NCBI GenBank assembly: GCA_026692905.1
Contig: JAPLNL010000113.1
Coordinates: 1 to 64,000 of the forward strand
Direction: 5' to 3'
Length of the DNA: 64,000 nt
Origin: Planctomycetota bacterium
Lineage (GTDB): Bacteria > Planctomycetota > Planctomycetia > Pirellulales > Pirellulaceae
Part shown: in pieces, positions 9,343 to 17,943 of the stretch
Layout of the letters: every line of letters starts with the position of its first letter
How positions within the stretch are numbered: position 1 is the first letter of the stretch
Translations under genes and position numbers: made by a program
Notes under the pieces: model-generated
What the model saw: the letters and a program-made list of their open reading frames with translations, nothing else
What the model was told of the DNA's origin: nothing
Database searches by the model: none

Positions 9343-10965
9343 TTAGTTCTGTATGGGTATTTCGTTAACGGTGTAGTATGCGTTGCGATGCAACAACTCT
9401 TCTGCCTCGCTCGATCGAAGCGAAACCAGATCGAAATGGTAGACGTAGCCTCGCGTTAGCTTGTCCAAGACGAGCTTGGCGCTGAGTCCATCTTCTGCAA
9501 GTGCCACCGATTCGATCTTGGGAGTCGTCTGCTCAATTTCAGGCCCACCGTATCCGCCGTGATAAGGATGCGTGAAGGTGGTGACCGCATAGGATGCCGG
9601 ATTGCTGCCTGTTGTTTTCTCAACAGGTTTGGTGAAGGCAACTTGGAATCCGTCGGGCTCGATCGTAATCTTCTTGATCTCGAATGGCATTTTGCCACTC
9701 CAATCAAGTCGTTCCAAGGCAAACGCTTTCATCCCCCGGACCGGCCAACCGCGATTGGTTCCGCCACACAGCAAATTCCCATTGGCTGTGAATTCGACGT
9801 TGAGGATGCCCGTCGATAATCCCTCTCGAAACGGATAGCAAGCTCCCTGCCACACTCCATTGACCTGCTCTGTGGTCGCGCGCATCAGCACGGATTGAGT
9901 GTAGTCGCCAAGAAACATTTGATCTTCGAACGGACCAAATTTACCCTGCGTTTGGTTGACGGTAAAGCCGGTAATGGAGCGGCCCATCTTGATGTAGGGA
10001 AAGATGACCGCGTAGGGTTTCAATTGCTTGACACGCTCTTTTTCGGTGACGATCCTTGTCCCCGATTTGGGAGTTTCAGGAACGGGGCCAAGCTCCGGCG
10101 CATACTGATAACTGTTGAAGCTTGCTGGGTGGCCATGAAAGCTTCCTTGCGTTACTGCTTTTAAACTGCACGAGCAGTTCCAGGGGCCTTGGCTTTCGAT
10201 GTAAAAAAGCGAACCATGTTCGTTCGGCCCGATCCCACCGGGGCTTCGCAATCCGCTCGCAAACGCGGTTGTCTTGCCCTCTGGTGAAACCTTCATCACA
10301 AATCCGCGAAACAAAGCGAACGAGTCGTAGGAATTGGAAAGCCCTAAGGACACAAACACATTCCCGTCGGCGTCGAACTTCGAGCCAAACGCGTATTCAT
10401 GGTAGTTCGCATACCCCCAAGCGTCCGAGATGGTCTCGAAACGATTGGCTCTTCCTTCATTCCGAGTGTCGCTAACTCGCGTTAGCTCGCAGCTTTGCGT
10501 GACATAGAAAGCATTGTCTTTGTACAAAAGTCCGAAAATCTCATCGAGACCCGTGGCATACAAATGGAACGAAGGATTCGGCTTTGCGTCGTCGATACCG
10601 TCTATCACATAGATTTCGCCATGCCGAGTCCCAACGGCGACGCGTCGGTCCGGCAATAACGTAAAGGCTCCCGCCTCGATCACCATGTCTTTGGGGATGG
10701 GGATATTCACTATGGGATAAAACTCTCGCTCGCGTTCTTCAGTCCCCCAACGTTGGCCAACTTCCTCAGCTGCGATCGCTTGGCTCACTAGACACAATGC
10801 CAAGGCGAGCGGTTGGACAAAATGTACCACGAATCGTAGCTGAATTCGTAAGAATTCAGTGTGTTCTGAATACTTACGAATCCAGTTTCGGTCGTTTTCA
10901 TTCAGCCGCTCGCCCAAGAGCAAACTCAGTCTCGAGCCGGTCCGGTTACTTTTCAAGTGGTTCAT
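9343..10965 (-). CDS. Sorbosone-dehydrogenase-like beta-propeller, exported
   Basis: The body reads as a soluble glucose/sorbosone-dehydrogenase-type propeller: LLPDRRVAVGTRHGEIYVIDG, GLLYKDNAFYVTQSCELTRVSD, FDADGNVFVSLGLSNSYDS, SGLRSPGGIGPNEHGSLFY. Homologues are often found beside cytochromes c and are thought to oxidise sugars, but the substrate is unknown. Start is taken as ATG 10965, which overlaps the end of the cytochrome gene by 20 bases. A predicted signal (HFVQPLALALCLVSQAIA) lies at residues 50-70, after a stretch encoded by repeat family C, so the true start may be further inside. About 540 aa. Confidence 0.8.
   Translation of the reverse strand: MNHLKSNRTGSRLSLLLGERLNENDRNWIRKYSEHTEFLRIQLRFVVHFVQPLALALCLVSQAIAAEEVGQRWGTEEREREFYPIVNIPIPKDMVIEAGAFTLLPDRRVAVGTRHGEIYVIDGIDDAKPNPSFHLYATGLDEIFGLLYKDNAFYVTQSCELTRVSDTRNEGRANRFETISDAWGYANYHEYAFGSKFDADGNVFVSLGLSNSYDSFALFRGFVMKVSPEGKTTAFASGLRSPGGIGPNEHGSLFYIESQGPWNCSCSLKAVTQGSFHGHPASFNSYQYAPELGPVPETPKSGTRIVTEKERVKQLKPYAVIFPYIKMGRSITGFTVNQTQGKFGPFEDQMFLGDYTQSVLMRATTEQVNGVWQGACYPFREGLSTGILNVEFTANGNLLCGGTNRGWPVRGMKAFALERLDWSGKMPFEIKKITIEPDGFQVAFTKPVEKTTGSNPASYAVTTFTHPYHGGYGGPEIEQTTPKIESVALAEDGLSAKLVLDKLTRGYVYHFDLVSLRSSEAEELLHRNAYYTVNEIPIQN
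10840..10885. repeat. Palindromic repeat, family C copy 2, inside a frame
   Basis: Two 20-base arms (10840-10859 and 10866-10885, two mismatches) with GAATTCGTAAGAATTCAG. The element lies in the 5' part of the propeller gene, in the codons before its signal peptide. Confidence 0.8.
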
Positions 10966-13351
10966 AGGTAAACTCAAGGATGGACTTGCCTGGTTGGATA
11001 TCGAGCTTTAGCAATAGTTCTTGTGACTTGGGCGTTTCTGAAATGGTCCGAATCATCGTGTGGCATTCTGGGAGCGATAATCGAAGACTGCTAGTTTTAT
11101 AAATGCGATCCGACTCCGAAGTGATCTCGCCAGTCATCGCTCGAAACCAAAGGGTTTGCTTGGCGGGGGCGTGAAAATTCAACGTTCGTTTCAAAAACAG
11201 CTTATCGTTTTGTTGGATGGCAACCGATCGATCTTGGATCTCAACGGAACCGCTTTGGTACACAAACGTTGGTACTGAGCCTTCGTCGAGGGAGTACCCA
11301 TGGAATTGGTAGCCGAGGTTCTTAGGGTAGAGTGGGTTTGGATTCACGGGAGCTTCTTTGGTCATGACGGGGCGAAGCGGCCACGGGGTTGATTCGTCCG
11401 CCAACTCCACAAACGAAACATCCTGAGCCAATAAGATCGGTTTGGCCGACGGATTGAATCCGCCGGAGCCTTGGCCTCCGCGATCCACACGAATGAAATC
11501 ACCTTGCCATATGGCGCTGAGCGTCCCTGTCTCGGCATTGAAGGCATAACTTAGGTTCTCAGGCAACCCTACCGCGATCCCTCGAAAGCCAGCGACACTA
11601 CTGCGACCACGATACGTTCGAGCCGCATCGCCGACAGCGATTTTCGTTTCTAATCTGCGTATACCTGACGGGTCTGCCGCAGAAGTTCCCAACGACAGGT
11701 AATACCAAATGGCTTCGATCTGCAGTTCGGTGTCGCCATCAAGAATCGTTTTGTGAGCGGCAATTCCATCCGGCCATGAATAAGGCATTACGATTCGCGG
11801 ACGATATGCCCCGGGGTTCCTAAGGAAGTTGTTGAACCAAGCCGGTTGAAGCCTTTGGTAGGTCGTCATCAAATCCATCCCTTTGTTGATCGGTGACGGT
11901 TTGCCATTGAAATTGTGGCAAGCAACGCAATTTAGGCCCTTGTCGCCGAGCAACTCGCGTCCGCCTGCTCTCAGTTTCTTTTCTCGTTCTTGTTCGTCTT
12001 TGTTATTACTCTCTGGGCTCGGCAGCTTCCAATCGACCGGATCCAGTTTGTCCAATCGAGCAACGGTTTCCGGAATGTGCCTCAAATTGGGTTCACCGTA
12101 TTGTGGCATGCGAGTCATCATGTAGGGTCGAACACTCTCGCCATCGAACAGAGCTTTCTTGAGCCAAACAGGTTGCAGCTTTGCGCCCACCAAAGTCAAA
12201 GGCGGCGGTATGCGACCATCGTCTCCCAAATTTTTTTCGCTAGATCGGAAGAACGGGTTGCGATCTTTCGCAACACCACCAAAATCATCGCGAATATGGC
12301 ATGCGATGCAGTTGAATGCGGTCAGAGTCTTCGCTAGTACGATCTGATCCGTGTCCGGTTTTTTTGCTTCCATGAGCGATGCCATCATGGCTCGTTTTTG
12401 ACTGGCCTCGAGCAGAAAACGCGGACCTTCGTTATGGTTTTGAGACATACAACCACGATCAAAATTAGCTTTGGCTAGAGAACCGATGGGTTGTTTGGCG
12501 GCGAAGCCAGCTAAGCTATGACAAGCAGTGCAGTTGAGTTCCTGGAAGAGCTTTTTGCCGAGTGTGACGAGTGCATCGCGAGGTTTTAGTGGCTCGGATA
12601 CTGGATTCTTTGCGCCGAGCAAATAACCTGCAATGGCTTGCGACTCGTCCGGCGTCAGCCTCATGTCCGGCATGCGTCCCGAACTTCGAATCGGCAGTGG
12701 ATGAAACAAAAATTCGCTCAGCGACTTTGCGCTGTATTTTTGAGGAAGATGATCCAGCGAAACGACTCGCTGTTTATAGCCGAGCTTTTCAGTAGATTCG
12801 ACAGTCACTTCGCCTTCGTCCTCCTCTTCTCGTTCGATTTTTTCACGGGGCTGATGGCAGGCGACGCAGCCCACCGAATGGAACAAGTCCTTACCCAGGT
12901 TCGGTTCGACGGGCTGACTCGATTCCCGCTGAAACTCATGTTTCGACTGAGCGACGAGGAAATGCGTCAGCGCCTCAGCCATCTCGTTTCTTTTGTCGTC
13001 CGAGAACGAATCTAGCATGTTGGGCATCGTCGTCCCCGGATGCGTGGTGGACGGGGAAGCAAGATAGCGTTGCAGGTAGTCGGGGGATACTCGCGAACCA
13101 ACATCCGACAAATCGGGAGCTGTTTTTTCGAGGAAAACGCTTTGGCCGGAAACACCATGACAAGCCGCACATCGAAATTCGGCGACTAGCAAATCACCTA
13201 CTTGCCCATCGGTCAAAAAATGCCGCTTTGTTGATTGGGCAAAAGCATCCTCGGCTGCCGTTAATGGGGACGCTAGAGCTAGAAAAGTCACCATAAACAG
13301 ACACGATTGGACTAGAACGCGGCATAGGCCGCAGAGAGCTTTTCTGAACAT
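10946..13351 (-). CDS. Five-haem cytochrome c protein
   Basis: Electron-transfer protein, probably periplasmic and membrane-anchored. Five CxxCH haem sites are seen: CAACHG, CVACHQ, CTACHS, CIACHI and CVACHN, spaced at irregular intervals through the first ~530 residues. The rest (about 250 residues) is a non-haem domain with many beta-strands. From the ATG at 13351 (FRKALCGLCRVLVQSCLFMVTFLALASPLTAAEDA signal) the protein is 801 aa; the open frame runs up to 13600 but the extra 83 residues look spurious. It overlaps the downstream propeller gene, so the two are probably one redox unit. Confidence 0.92.
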   Translation of the reverse strand: MFRKALCGLCRVLVQSCLFMVTFLALASPLTAAEDAFAQSTKRHFLTDGQVGDLLVAEFRCAACHGVSGQSVFLEKTAPDLSDVGSRVSPDYLQRYLASPSTTHPGTTMPNMLDSFSDDKRNEMAEALTHFLVAQSKHEFQRESSQPVEPNLGKDLFHSVGCVACHQPREKIEREEEDEGEVTVESTEKLGYKQRVVSLDHLPQKYSAKSLSEFLFHPLPIRSSGRMPDMRLTPDESQAIAGYLLGAKNPVSEPLKPRDALVTLGKKLFQELNCTACHSLAGFAAKQPIGSLAKANFDRGCMSQNHNEGPRFLLEASQKRAMMASLMEAKKPDTDQIVLAKTLTAFNCIACHIRDDFGGVAKDRNPFFRSSEKNLGDDGRIPPPLTLVGAKLQPVWLKKALFDGESVRPYMMTRMPQYGEPNLRHIPETVARLDKLDPVDWKLPSPESNNKDEQEREKKLRAGGRELLGDKGLNCVACHNFNGKPSPINKGMDLMTTYQRLQPAWFNNFLRNPGAYRPRIVMPYSWPDGIAAHKTILDGDTELQIEAIWYYLSLGTSAADPSGIRRLETKIAVGDAARTYRGRSSVAGFRGIAVGLPENLSYAFNAETGTLSAIWQGDFIRVDRGGQGSGGFNPSAKPILLAQDVSFVELADESTPWPLRPVMTKEAPVNPNPLYPKNLGYQFHGYSLDEGSVPTFVYQSGSVEIQDRSVAIQQNDKLFLKRTLNFHAPAKQTLWFRAMTGEITSESDRIYKTSSLRLSLPECHTMIRTISETPKSQELLLKLDIQPGKSILEFTYEPLEK

Positions 13352-13659
13352 GATTCCCAATAGTAATCTTCGCCGATTCGGAGCTTTTGCACACGAGGTA
13401 TGGAACTGCTTCCCGTTCAGACATCGTAACCAACCTGCCGAATAAAGCGAGTAAGTTATTGATTTTGAATGCGGAGCTGAAGCAGCCGAAAAAATAGTAG
13501 CCATGCTCCGAGTGCCATCCTGTAGGAATGTTGAATAGGATTCTGGTTTAACGGCAAAACCGTTATTTGTTAGACCGTCAGCCGAAGGCGCACTCGGCAC
13601 GATTGGAAGTACGCTTACGGCTGGCCGATAAAAAATTCTTATCTTATGTGCCTGCTACC
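13352..13659. other. Gene-free region
   Basis: 308 bases between the cytochrome gene and the Tat-type protein gene. The open frame upstream of the cytochrome start fills part of it, but its translation has no signal or domain. No promoter or terminator stands out. Confidence 0.4.
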
Positions 13660-14406
13660 TTATCCGTAGAGTCGGTCGGCTTCCTTGTGGTCGATCTTCC
13701 GAGCCTTGATCTTGCCTCCCGCTAACTTTTCACCGTTGGGGTCGATGTAGACACGGCCCGTTTTTCCAGGCTTTACACTCATTACGTGTATGTTAAAGAT
13801 GAAGGACATCTCGGACTTAGCTTTGAACCAATGGACATTGTCTTTCGTGTCGGTCACAGTGGAACAACCGCCTGGACCGAAGTCCCGATCGATGGTCGGA
13901 GTAATGATCATGTGATCGTTCGTGTCTTCGATGCGGTCGTAGTGTCGGCCATGAAAATCCCCTTTCAATATTAAGAAGGCTGTTGCCATGTTGTCGTGAC
14001 CATGTGGGACGACAGATCGGTCTTTGTTCAACGCAAATATCTGATGGCCAAAGACCAATTCGGTTGGAAGCCCTTCGACTTTAGGAAGCGTTGCTTTCAG
14101 GCTAAGCTCGCCACGTTCTTTTGGATTGACATCCTTGGCTAGTTTTTCGAAGTCCAAAAATTTCAGTAGGTCCGGTAAGTCAACTGTGGCGTACAGTTGT
14201 TCGACTTTCTCCTGCCAATCAAGCTGCCCTAGCTTTTTTCCCTTCAAGTCCAAGCTCCATGAATGGAGGTCCGCCAGCCACTTCGCCGCGATCGGCTTGA
14301 CTTCCTGCGAGAACGCATCTCGTTTAAAGAGTGTTTCGAGTAGCGACCAAGTCAGCAAAGATCCAATCGCTTGTTGTTGGAAATCACGACGTGTCAGTTG
14401 ATTCAT
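13660..14406 (-). CDS. Exported protein with Tat-like signal, unknown function
   Basis: 248 aa. The N-terminus LTRRDFQQQAIGSLLTWSLLE carries a twin-arginine motif and hydrophobic core. The body includes KGDFHGRHYDRIEDTNDHMIITPTID and TVTDTKDNVHWFKAKSEMSFIFNIHVM, which could be a cupin-like barrel, but I do not recognise the family. It is first in the minus-strand group leading to the cytochrome, propeller and ThuA-like genes. Confidence 0.75.
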   Translation of the reverse strand: MNQLTRRDFQQQAIGSLLTWSLLETLFKRDAFSQEVKPIAAKWLADLHSWSLDLKGKKLGQLDWQEKVEQLYATVDLPDLLKFLDFEKLAKDVNPKERGELSLKATLPKVEGLPTELVFGHQIFALNKDRSVVPHGHDNMATAFLILKGDFHGRHYDRIEDTNDHMIITPTIDRDFGPGGCSTVTDTKDNVHWFKAKSEMSFIFNIHVMSVKPGKTGRVYIDPNGEKLAGGKIKARKIDHKEADRLYG

Positions 14407-14589
14407 AATCGACTCCTCAATTCCGTCTAGTTTGCACTCACGCTCCGCATATCGCCACAGCTAGATTGTACGGTATGAGCGGGATTCCGATTGCTTCGAT
14501 GCCATCCCCTTTCATTTTTTTTCATGGTTGGAGTATAACGATACCGACACTCCTCGGATTCACTCGGCATTTGTTCGGATTCGCAAAAA

Positions 14590-15054
14590 ATGAAACTAAA
14601 GGAAGAGCTTCTTAAGATTGCTGATTGTTTTGAGCAGTTCGGGATCGACTACGCCTTGTGTGGTGGTCTGGCAGTTGTTGTCCATGGTTACCCGAGACTG
14701 ACGAAGGACATCGATATCCTCATTCGCCCCGAGGAACTTGACCGCGCTTGTGCCCAGCTTGCAAAGATTGAATACGATTTGGAAGCTGGCACGTTTCGTT
14801 TCAATCAGGGAACTTCGAAGGAGAGCTTGCTCTTTCGGGTCTCCCGCGCGGTCGGTACAGAATTGATAACTCTCGACTTAATGCTTGTCGGCCCCGTATT
14901 TGAATCCGTTTGGGCCGATCGGGAATTGATACAAGTAGGAGCTCAACGCTTGAAAGTTGTATCGAAGAATGGACTAATTAGCATGAAAGAAGTTGCCGGC
15001 AGACCTCAAGACCTTGCGGATATTGACGCGCTTCGGAAACTGGAGAATCAATGA
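14590..15054 (+). CDS. Nucleotidyltransferase-fold protein
   Basis: 154 aa with the minimal nucleotidyltransferase core: IDYALCGGLAVVVHGYPRLTKDIDILI (GG loop followed by D-I-D metal ligands) and a later acidic ITLDLMLVGPV segment. This is the pattern of the AbiEii/MNT-type fold, which occurs in toxin-antitoxin and related pairs. No signal peptide. Start ATG at 14590. It shares an ATGA overlap with the small gene 15051-15278, so the pair is probably co-translated. Toxin or housekeeping role is not decided by the sequence. Confidence 0.75.
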   Translation: MKLKEELLKIADCFEQFGIDYALCGGLAVVVHGYPRLTKDIDILIRPEELDRACAQLAKIEYDLEAGTFRFNQGTSKESLLFRVSRAVGTELITLDLMLVGPVFESVWADRELIQVGAQRLKVVSKNGLISMKEVAGRPQDLADIDALRKLENQ

Positions 15055-15278
15055 GTAACCAAATCTCAAATCAAAGAATGAAAGACGTAAAGGAGCAGTC
15101 ACGCGGTGCGAGCTGCGACATGTCGCCGGATGCTGTCGAACGCCGGTTGGAAATCGTCGACGAGTTGCGAGAACTCGCCCGGGAACTCCAAAACGCAAAA
15201 CGACTTGGTCCAATAGATCCAATAGAAAAGCGGCCCGGCTTGGCGAGCGATCCACCCTACGATCGGTTTTTAGAGTAG
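15051..15278 (+). CDS. Small protein paired with the nucleotidyltransferase
   Basis: 75 aa, charged and probably helical (DAVERRLEIVDELRELARELQNAKRLG). It overlaps the nucleotidyltransferase gene by four bases (ATGA). The stop codon TAG at 15276-15278 coincides with the start of a dispersed repeat (family A), so the repeat may have truncated the frame. Antitoxin-like partner is inference. Confidence 0.55.
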   Translation: MSNQISNQRMKDVKEQSRGASCDMSPDAVERRLEIVDELRELARELQNAKRLGPIDPIEKRPGLASDPPYDRFLE

Positions 15279-15343
15279 CGATACTCGTCAAAAGTTTCGG
15301 TCCCTGTCATGAAAGCAGCCGTAAGTCTTGACGACTTTCGCTA
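15276..15343 (-). repeat. Palindromic repeat, family A copy 1
   Basis: Reverse-strand copy of the element with core TCAAGACTTTCGG and TAGCGAAAGT ends. It matches 47004-47066 and 53221-53287. Inverted halves are seen within each copy. Confidence 0.8.
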
Positions 15344-15409
15344 CAAGCCAAAACGATGTGCTCAGCCTCGCTTAAACAAACGGGAGCAAATAATTAGCTT
15401 AGGTTTGAC

Positions 15410-16015
15410 CTAAGGTCTCTCTAGTTGAAAGAGGTCCTGAGTTCGACACCAGTTTTCCCCTCCCAACCGAGCGATCGCTTTGATCTTTCTGGGATCCGGT
15501 TGCCCTTTTTCGTCAAGGACCATGTCATCGATGTGCATGGTCAAGATTTCGCCGATCACCAAATTGGCAGAAATTGCTCCATGACCAACCGGGATTACTT
15601 GAATGACTTTGCACTCTAATGCAAATGGCACGTCCGCAAGCCGAGGCGGTTTGACACGAATCGATTCAAGCGTTTTTTGGCCCGTCAGGTTCAACTCGCT
15701 TTCGTCTGGCGACAGCATCTTACTCGATATATTGATGAGCTCTGCATGCTTTTCGGTTGAGGCATTGATGACAAACTCGCCGTTTGCTTCGATGTTCACG
15801 AGCGTATCTTTCTTCCCTCCGTCCCGCTTCAGCGTGGGTGAAAAAACGACAACTGGCGGGTTCGCTCCAAATGCATTAAAGAAACTAAACGGGGCCAAGT
15901 TGACGATGCCCGAGGCTGAAAGGGTTGTAACCCAAGCGATCGGGCGTGGTGCGACCAGCCCGACAAGCATTTGATAGACCGAGACCACTTCTGTTTTAGA
16001 AACATCAATTTGCAT
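15410..16015 (-). CDS. Flavin reductase-like domain protein
   Basis: 201 aa, FMN-binding split-barrel fold judged from LVGLVAPRPIAWVTTLSASGIVNLAPFSFFNAFGANPP at the N-terminus, VNIEANGEFVINAST and GHGAISANLVIGEIL. Homologues reduce flavin or bind it in oxygenase systems. It lies 17 bases after hmgA on the same strand, so it is probably the last gene of the homogentisate operon. Its exact role there is unknown. Confidence 0.85.
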   Translation of the reverse strand: MQIDVSKTEVVSVYQMLVGLVAPRPIAWVTTLSASGIVNLAPFSFFNAFGANPPVVVFSPTLKRDGGKKDTLVNIEANGEFVINASTEKHAELINISSKMLSPDESELNLTGQKTLESIRVKPPRLADVPFALECKVIQVIPVGHGAISANLVIGEILTMHIDDMVLDEKGQPDPRKIKAIARLGGENWCRTQDLFQLERP

Positions 16016-16032
16016 TTGTTGATCTAGCTTGG

Positions 16033-17202
16033 TTAGTCTAACCAGGAGAAAGGGTAGTTTGGATCATCCAGTGGAATTGCTGCCGCGGTCAAATGGAGAG
16101 GGCGAAACGTGTCGACCATCACAGCCAACTCGTCTGTAAACTTGACCGATCGGCTTGCAACGATGGTGCCCGGATGCGGACCGTGCGGTATGCCGTGCGG
16201 ATGCAACGTCATCGATCCGATTTCAACACCACGTCGGCTCCCAAATTGGCCGCGAACATAAAATAACAATTCGTCCGATTCGACGTTGCTATGCGCATAC
16301 GGGACCTTGATCGCCTGGGGATGCGTGTCCAGCATCCTCGGGGCAAACGTACAAACGACGAATCCCGACGCCTGAAAGGTTTGATGAATGGGTGGCGGTT
16401 GATGAATGGTACCTGTGATCGGCTCGAAGTCGTCCGCATTGAACGTATACGGATATACCATTCCGTCCCATCCAACTGCATCGAATGGATGGTTGGCCAT
16501 GGTATAGCGCGTCCAATCCTCACCGTCTTTGATTCGAACTGGGAATTCGCCCTCCACGTCCTGCGTTCCAAGTTCGTTGGGGCCGTGAAGATCACGTTCG
16601 CAAAACGGTGCCCCCAATCGAAACTGACCGTCCGGATTGAGATACCGAGGCGGAAAGCCCACATCGCCAATCGCTTCGATCACCAGCATGTCCGCTTCCG
16701 CGATCGAGTCGAACTCGATTTGGTAAGTAGTACACTTAGGCACCACCACATAGTCCATCGGCCGAAATGGAAGTACACCAAACATCGAAATCAAACGACC
16801 GGATCCCGCCTGCATGAATAGGACTTCGTCGGCTCTTGCGTTTCGATACAGTTCCAACTGGGCTGCTGCAGGACGACATCGCGACAGAACGACATCCGAA
16901 TTGAATAGGACCGGAACGCGGCCGGTGATTGGATCACCCACCCTTGCCATAGCCGACGTTTTTAAATGAACGTGCCGAAGGGTGGAAGAGTCCGCTCTTA
17001 CAAGTGGCGTCTTACCGCCAGCTTCGATGCGCAACACACGGGTTGGCGGTCGCAAGTGATACACAATGCTATAAGCTCGGCTAAATCCCTGAGTGGTGAT
17101 TACTTCCTCGTAGAAGATGCCTTCTTGGCGATGGCCAGGTTCGTTCGGATGAATCGTATGGCGTTTGGGAGGAATCGAACCTCGCTGCAGATACTGTGGC
17201 AT
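16033..17202 (-). CDS. hmgA: Homogentisate 1,2-dioxygenase
   Basis: Opens the homogentisate ring to maleylacetoacetate in tyrosine breakdown, using Fe(II). The iron ligands can be placed: PYAHSNVESDELLFYVRGQFG (His and Glu) and LHPHGIPHGPHPG (His). Length 389 aa is shorter than the ~430-445 aa typical enzyme but contains the full cupin core. Start ATG at 17202. It lies 28 bases after the FAH-family gene and is followed by the flavin-reductase-like gene. Confidence 0.88.
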   Translation of the reverse strand: MPQYLQRGSIPPKRHTIHPNEPGHRQEGIFYEEVITTQGFSRAYSIVYHLRPPTRVLRIEAGGKTPLVRADSSTLRHVHLKTSAMARVGDPITGRVPVLFNSDVVLSRCRPAAAQLELYRNARADEVLFMQAGSGRLISMFGVLPFRPMDYVVVPKCTTYQIEFDSIAEADMLVIEAIGDVGFPPRYLNPDGQFRLGAPFCERDLHGPNELGTQDVEGEFPVRIKDGEDWTRYTMANHPFDAVGWDGMVYPYTFNADDFEPITGTIHQPPPIHQTFQASGFVVCTFAPRMLDTHPQAIKVPYAHSNVESDELLFYVRGQFGSRRGVEIGSMTLHPHGIPHGPHPGTIVASRSVKFTDELAVMVDTFRPLHLTAAAIPLDDPNYPFSWLD

Positions 17203-17230
17203 TGGAAAGGACTCTTTCTTTCAAGCAATC

Positions 17231-17941
17231 TTATCGAGAAGCGACACGGTTTTCGAGAATGCCAAGCCGCTCTATTTCCAACCGAACGACATCCCCTGCT
17301 TTTAGCCATCCACCCACCGCTTCCGGAGTCAGCTCGAGGATACAGCCGGTTCCGACAGTTCCTGATCCGATGACATCGCCAGGTAGCAATTTGGTGTCGC
17401 GACTTGCATGGGCCAGCAATTGCGGCCAAGTCCAATACATGCTCGAAGCATTCCCACGCGAAACCGTTTTGCCATTGATGGCCGCGGACATATTCAGATC
17501 CAGCCGGCCGTTTTGGTAGCGATCCTTCAATTCGGCAAATGGGACAAGCCAAGGTCCTAATGCGTTTGCAAAATCCTTTCCCTTGCTCGGACCCAGTCCG
17601 ACTGCCATTTCATTGCGTTGCAAGTCGCGTGCCGACCAATCGTTGTAGATGGTGAATCCAGCCACGCACTCCATCGCCGAGTCGTCGGACGCTAAATCGC
17701 TGGCTTCGCAACCGATGACAGCCGCAATTTCCAATTCGAAGTCCAACTCAACCGAGTTCTTTGGCGCATAGACCTCGTCTCCATTGCCTATCACCGAGGC
17801 GGGATTGGAAAAGTAGAAAACAGGTATTTCGTACCATTGATTCACCATGCCAAGACCTCTCTGCGCACGACAGGTTTTGACATGCTGCTCGAACGAGTAA
17901 AAGTCTCGGATACTGCGAATGGGCGGGAGCGGTAAGAGCAT
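17231..17941 (-). CDS. Fumarylacetoacetate hydrolase-family protein
   Basis: 236 aa from the ATG at 17941. The FAH fold is seen in VELDFELEIAAVIGCEASDLASDDSAMECVAGFTIYNDWSARDLQ and in LLPGDVIGSGTVGTGC near the C-terminus, with acidic metal ligands in both. In this context it probably hydrolyses the product of the homogentisate route (fumarylacetoacetate). The ATG lies two bases after the hppD stop, so translation is coupled. A longer TTG start at 17947 overlaps hppD. Confidence 0.88.
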   Translation of the reverse strand: MLLPLPPIRSIRDFYSFEQHVKTCRAQRGLGMVNQWYEIPVFYFSNPASVIGNGDEVYAPKNSVELDFELEIAAVIGCEASDLASDDSAMECVAGFTIYNDWSARDLQRNEMAVGLGPSKGKDFANALGPWLVPFAELKDRYQNGRLDLNMSAAINGKTVSRGNASSMYWTWPQLLAHASRDTKLLPGDVIGSGTVGTGCILELTPEAVGGWLKAGDVVRLEIERLGILENRVASR

Positions 17942-17943
17942 GA

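Noticed and set aside
13352-13600. 83-residue extension of the cytochrome frame
   Set aside because: It precedes a clear signal peptide starting at 13351 and has no recognisable sequence.
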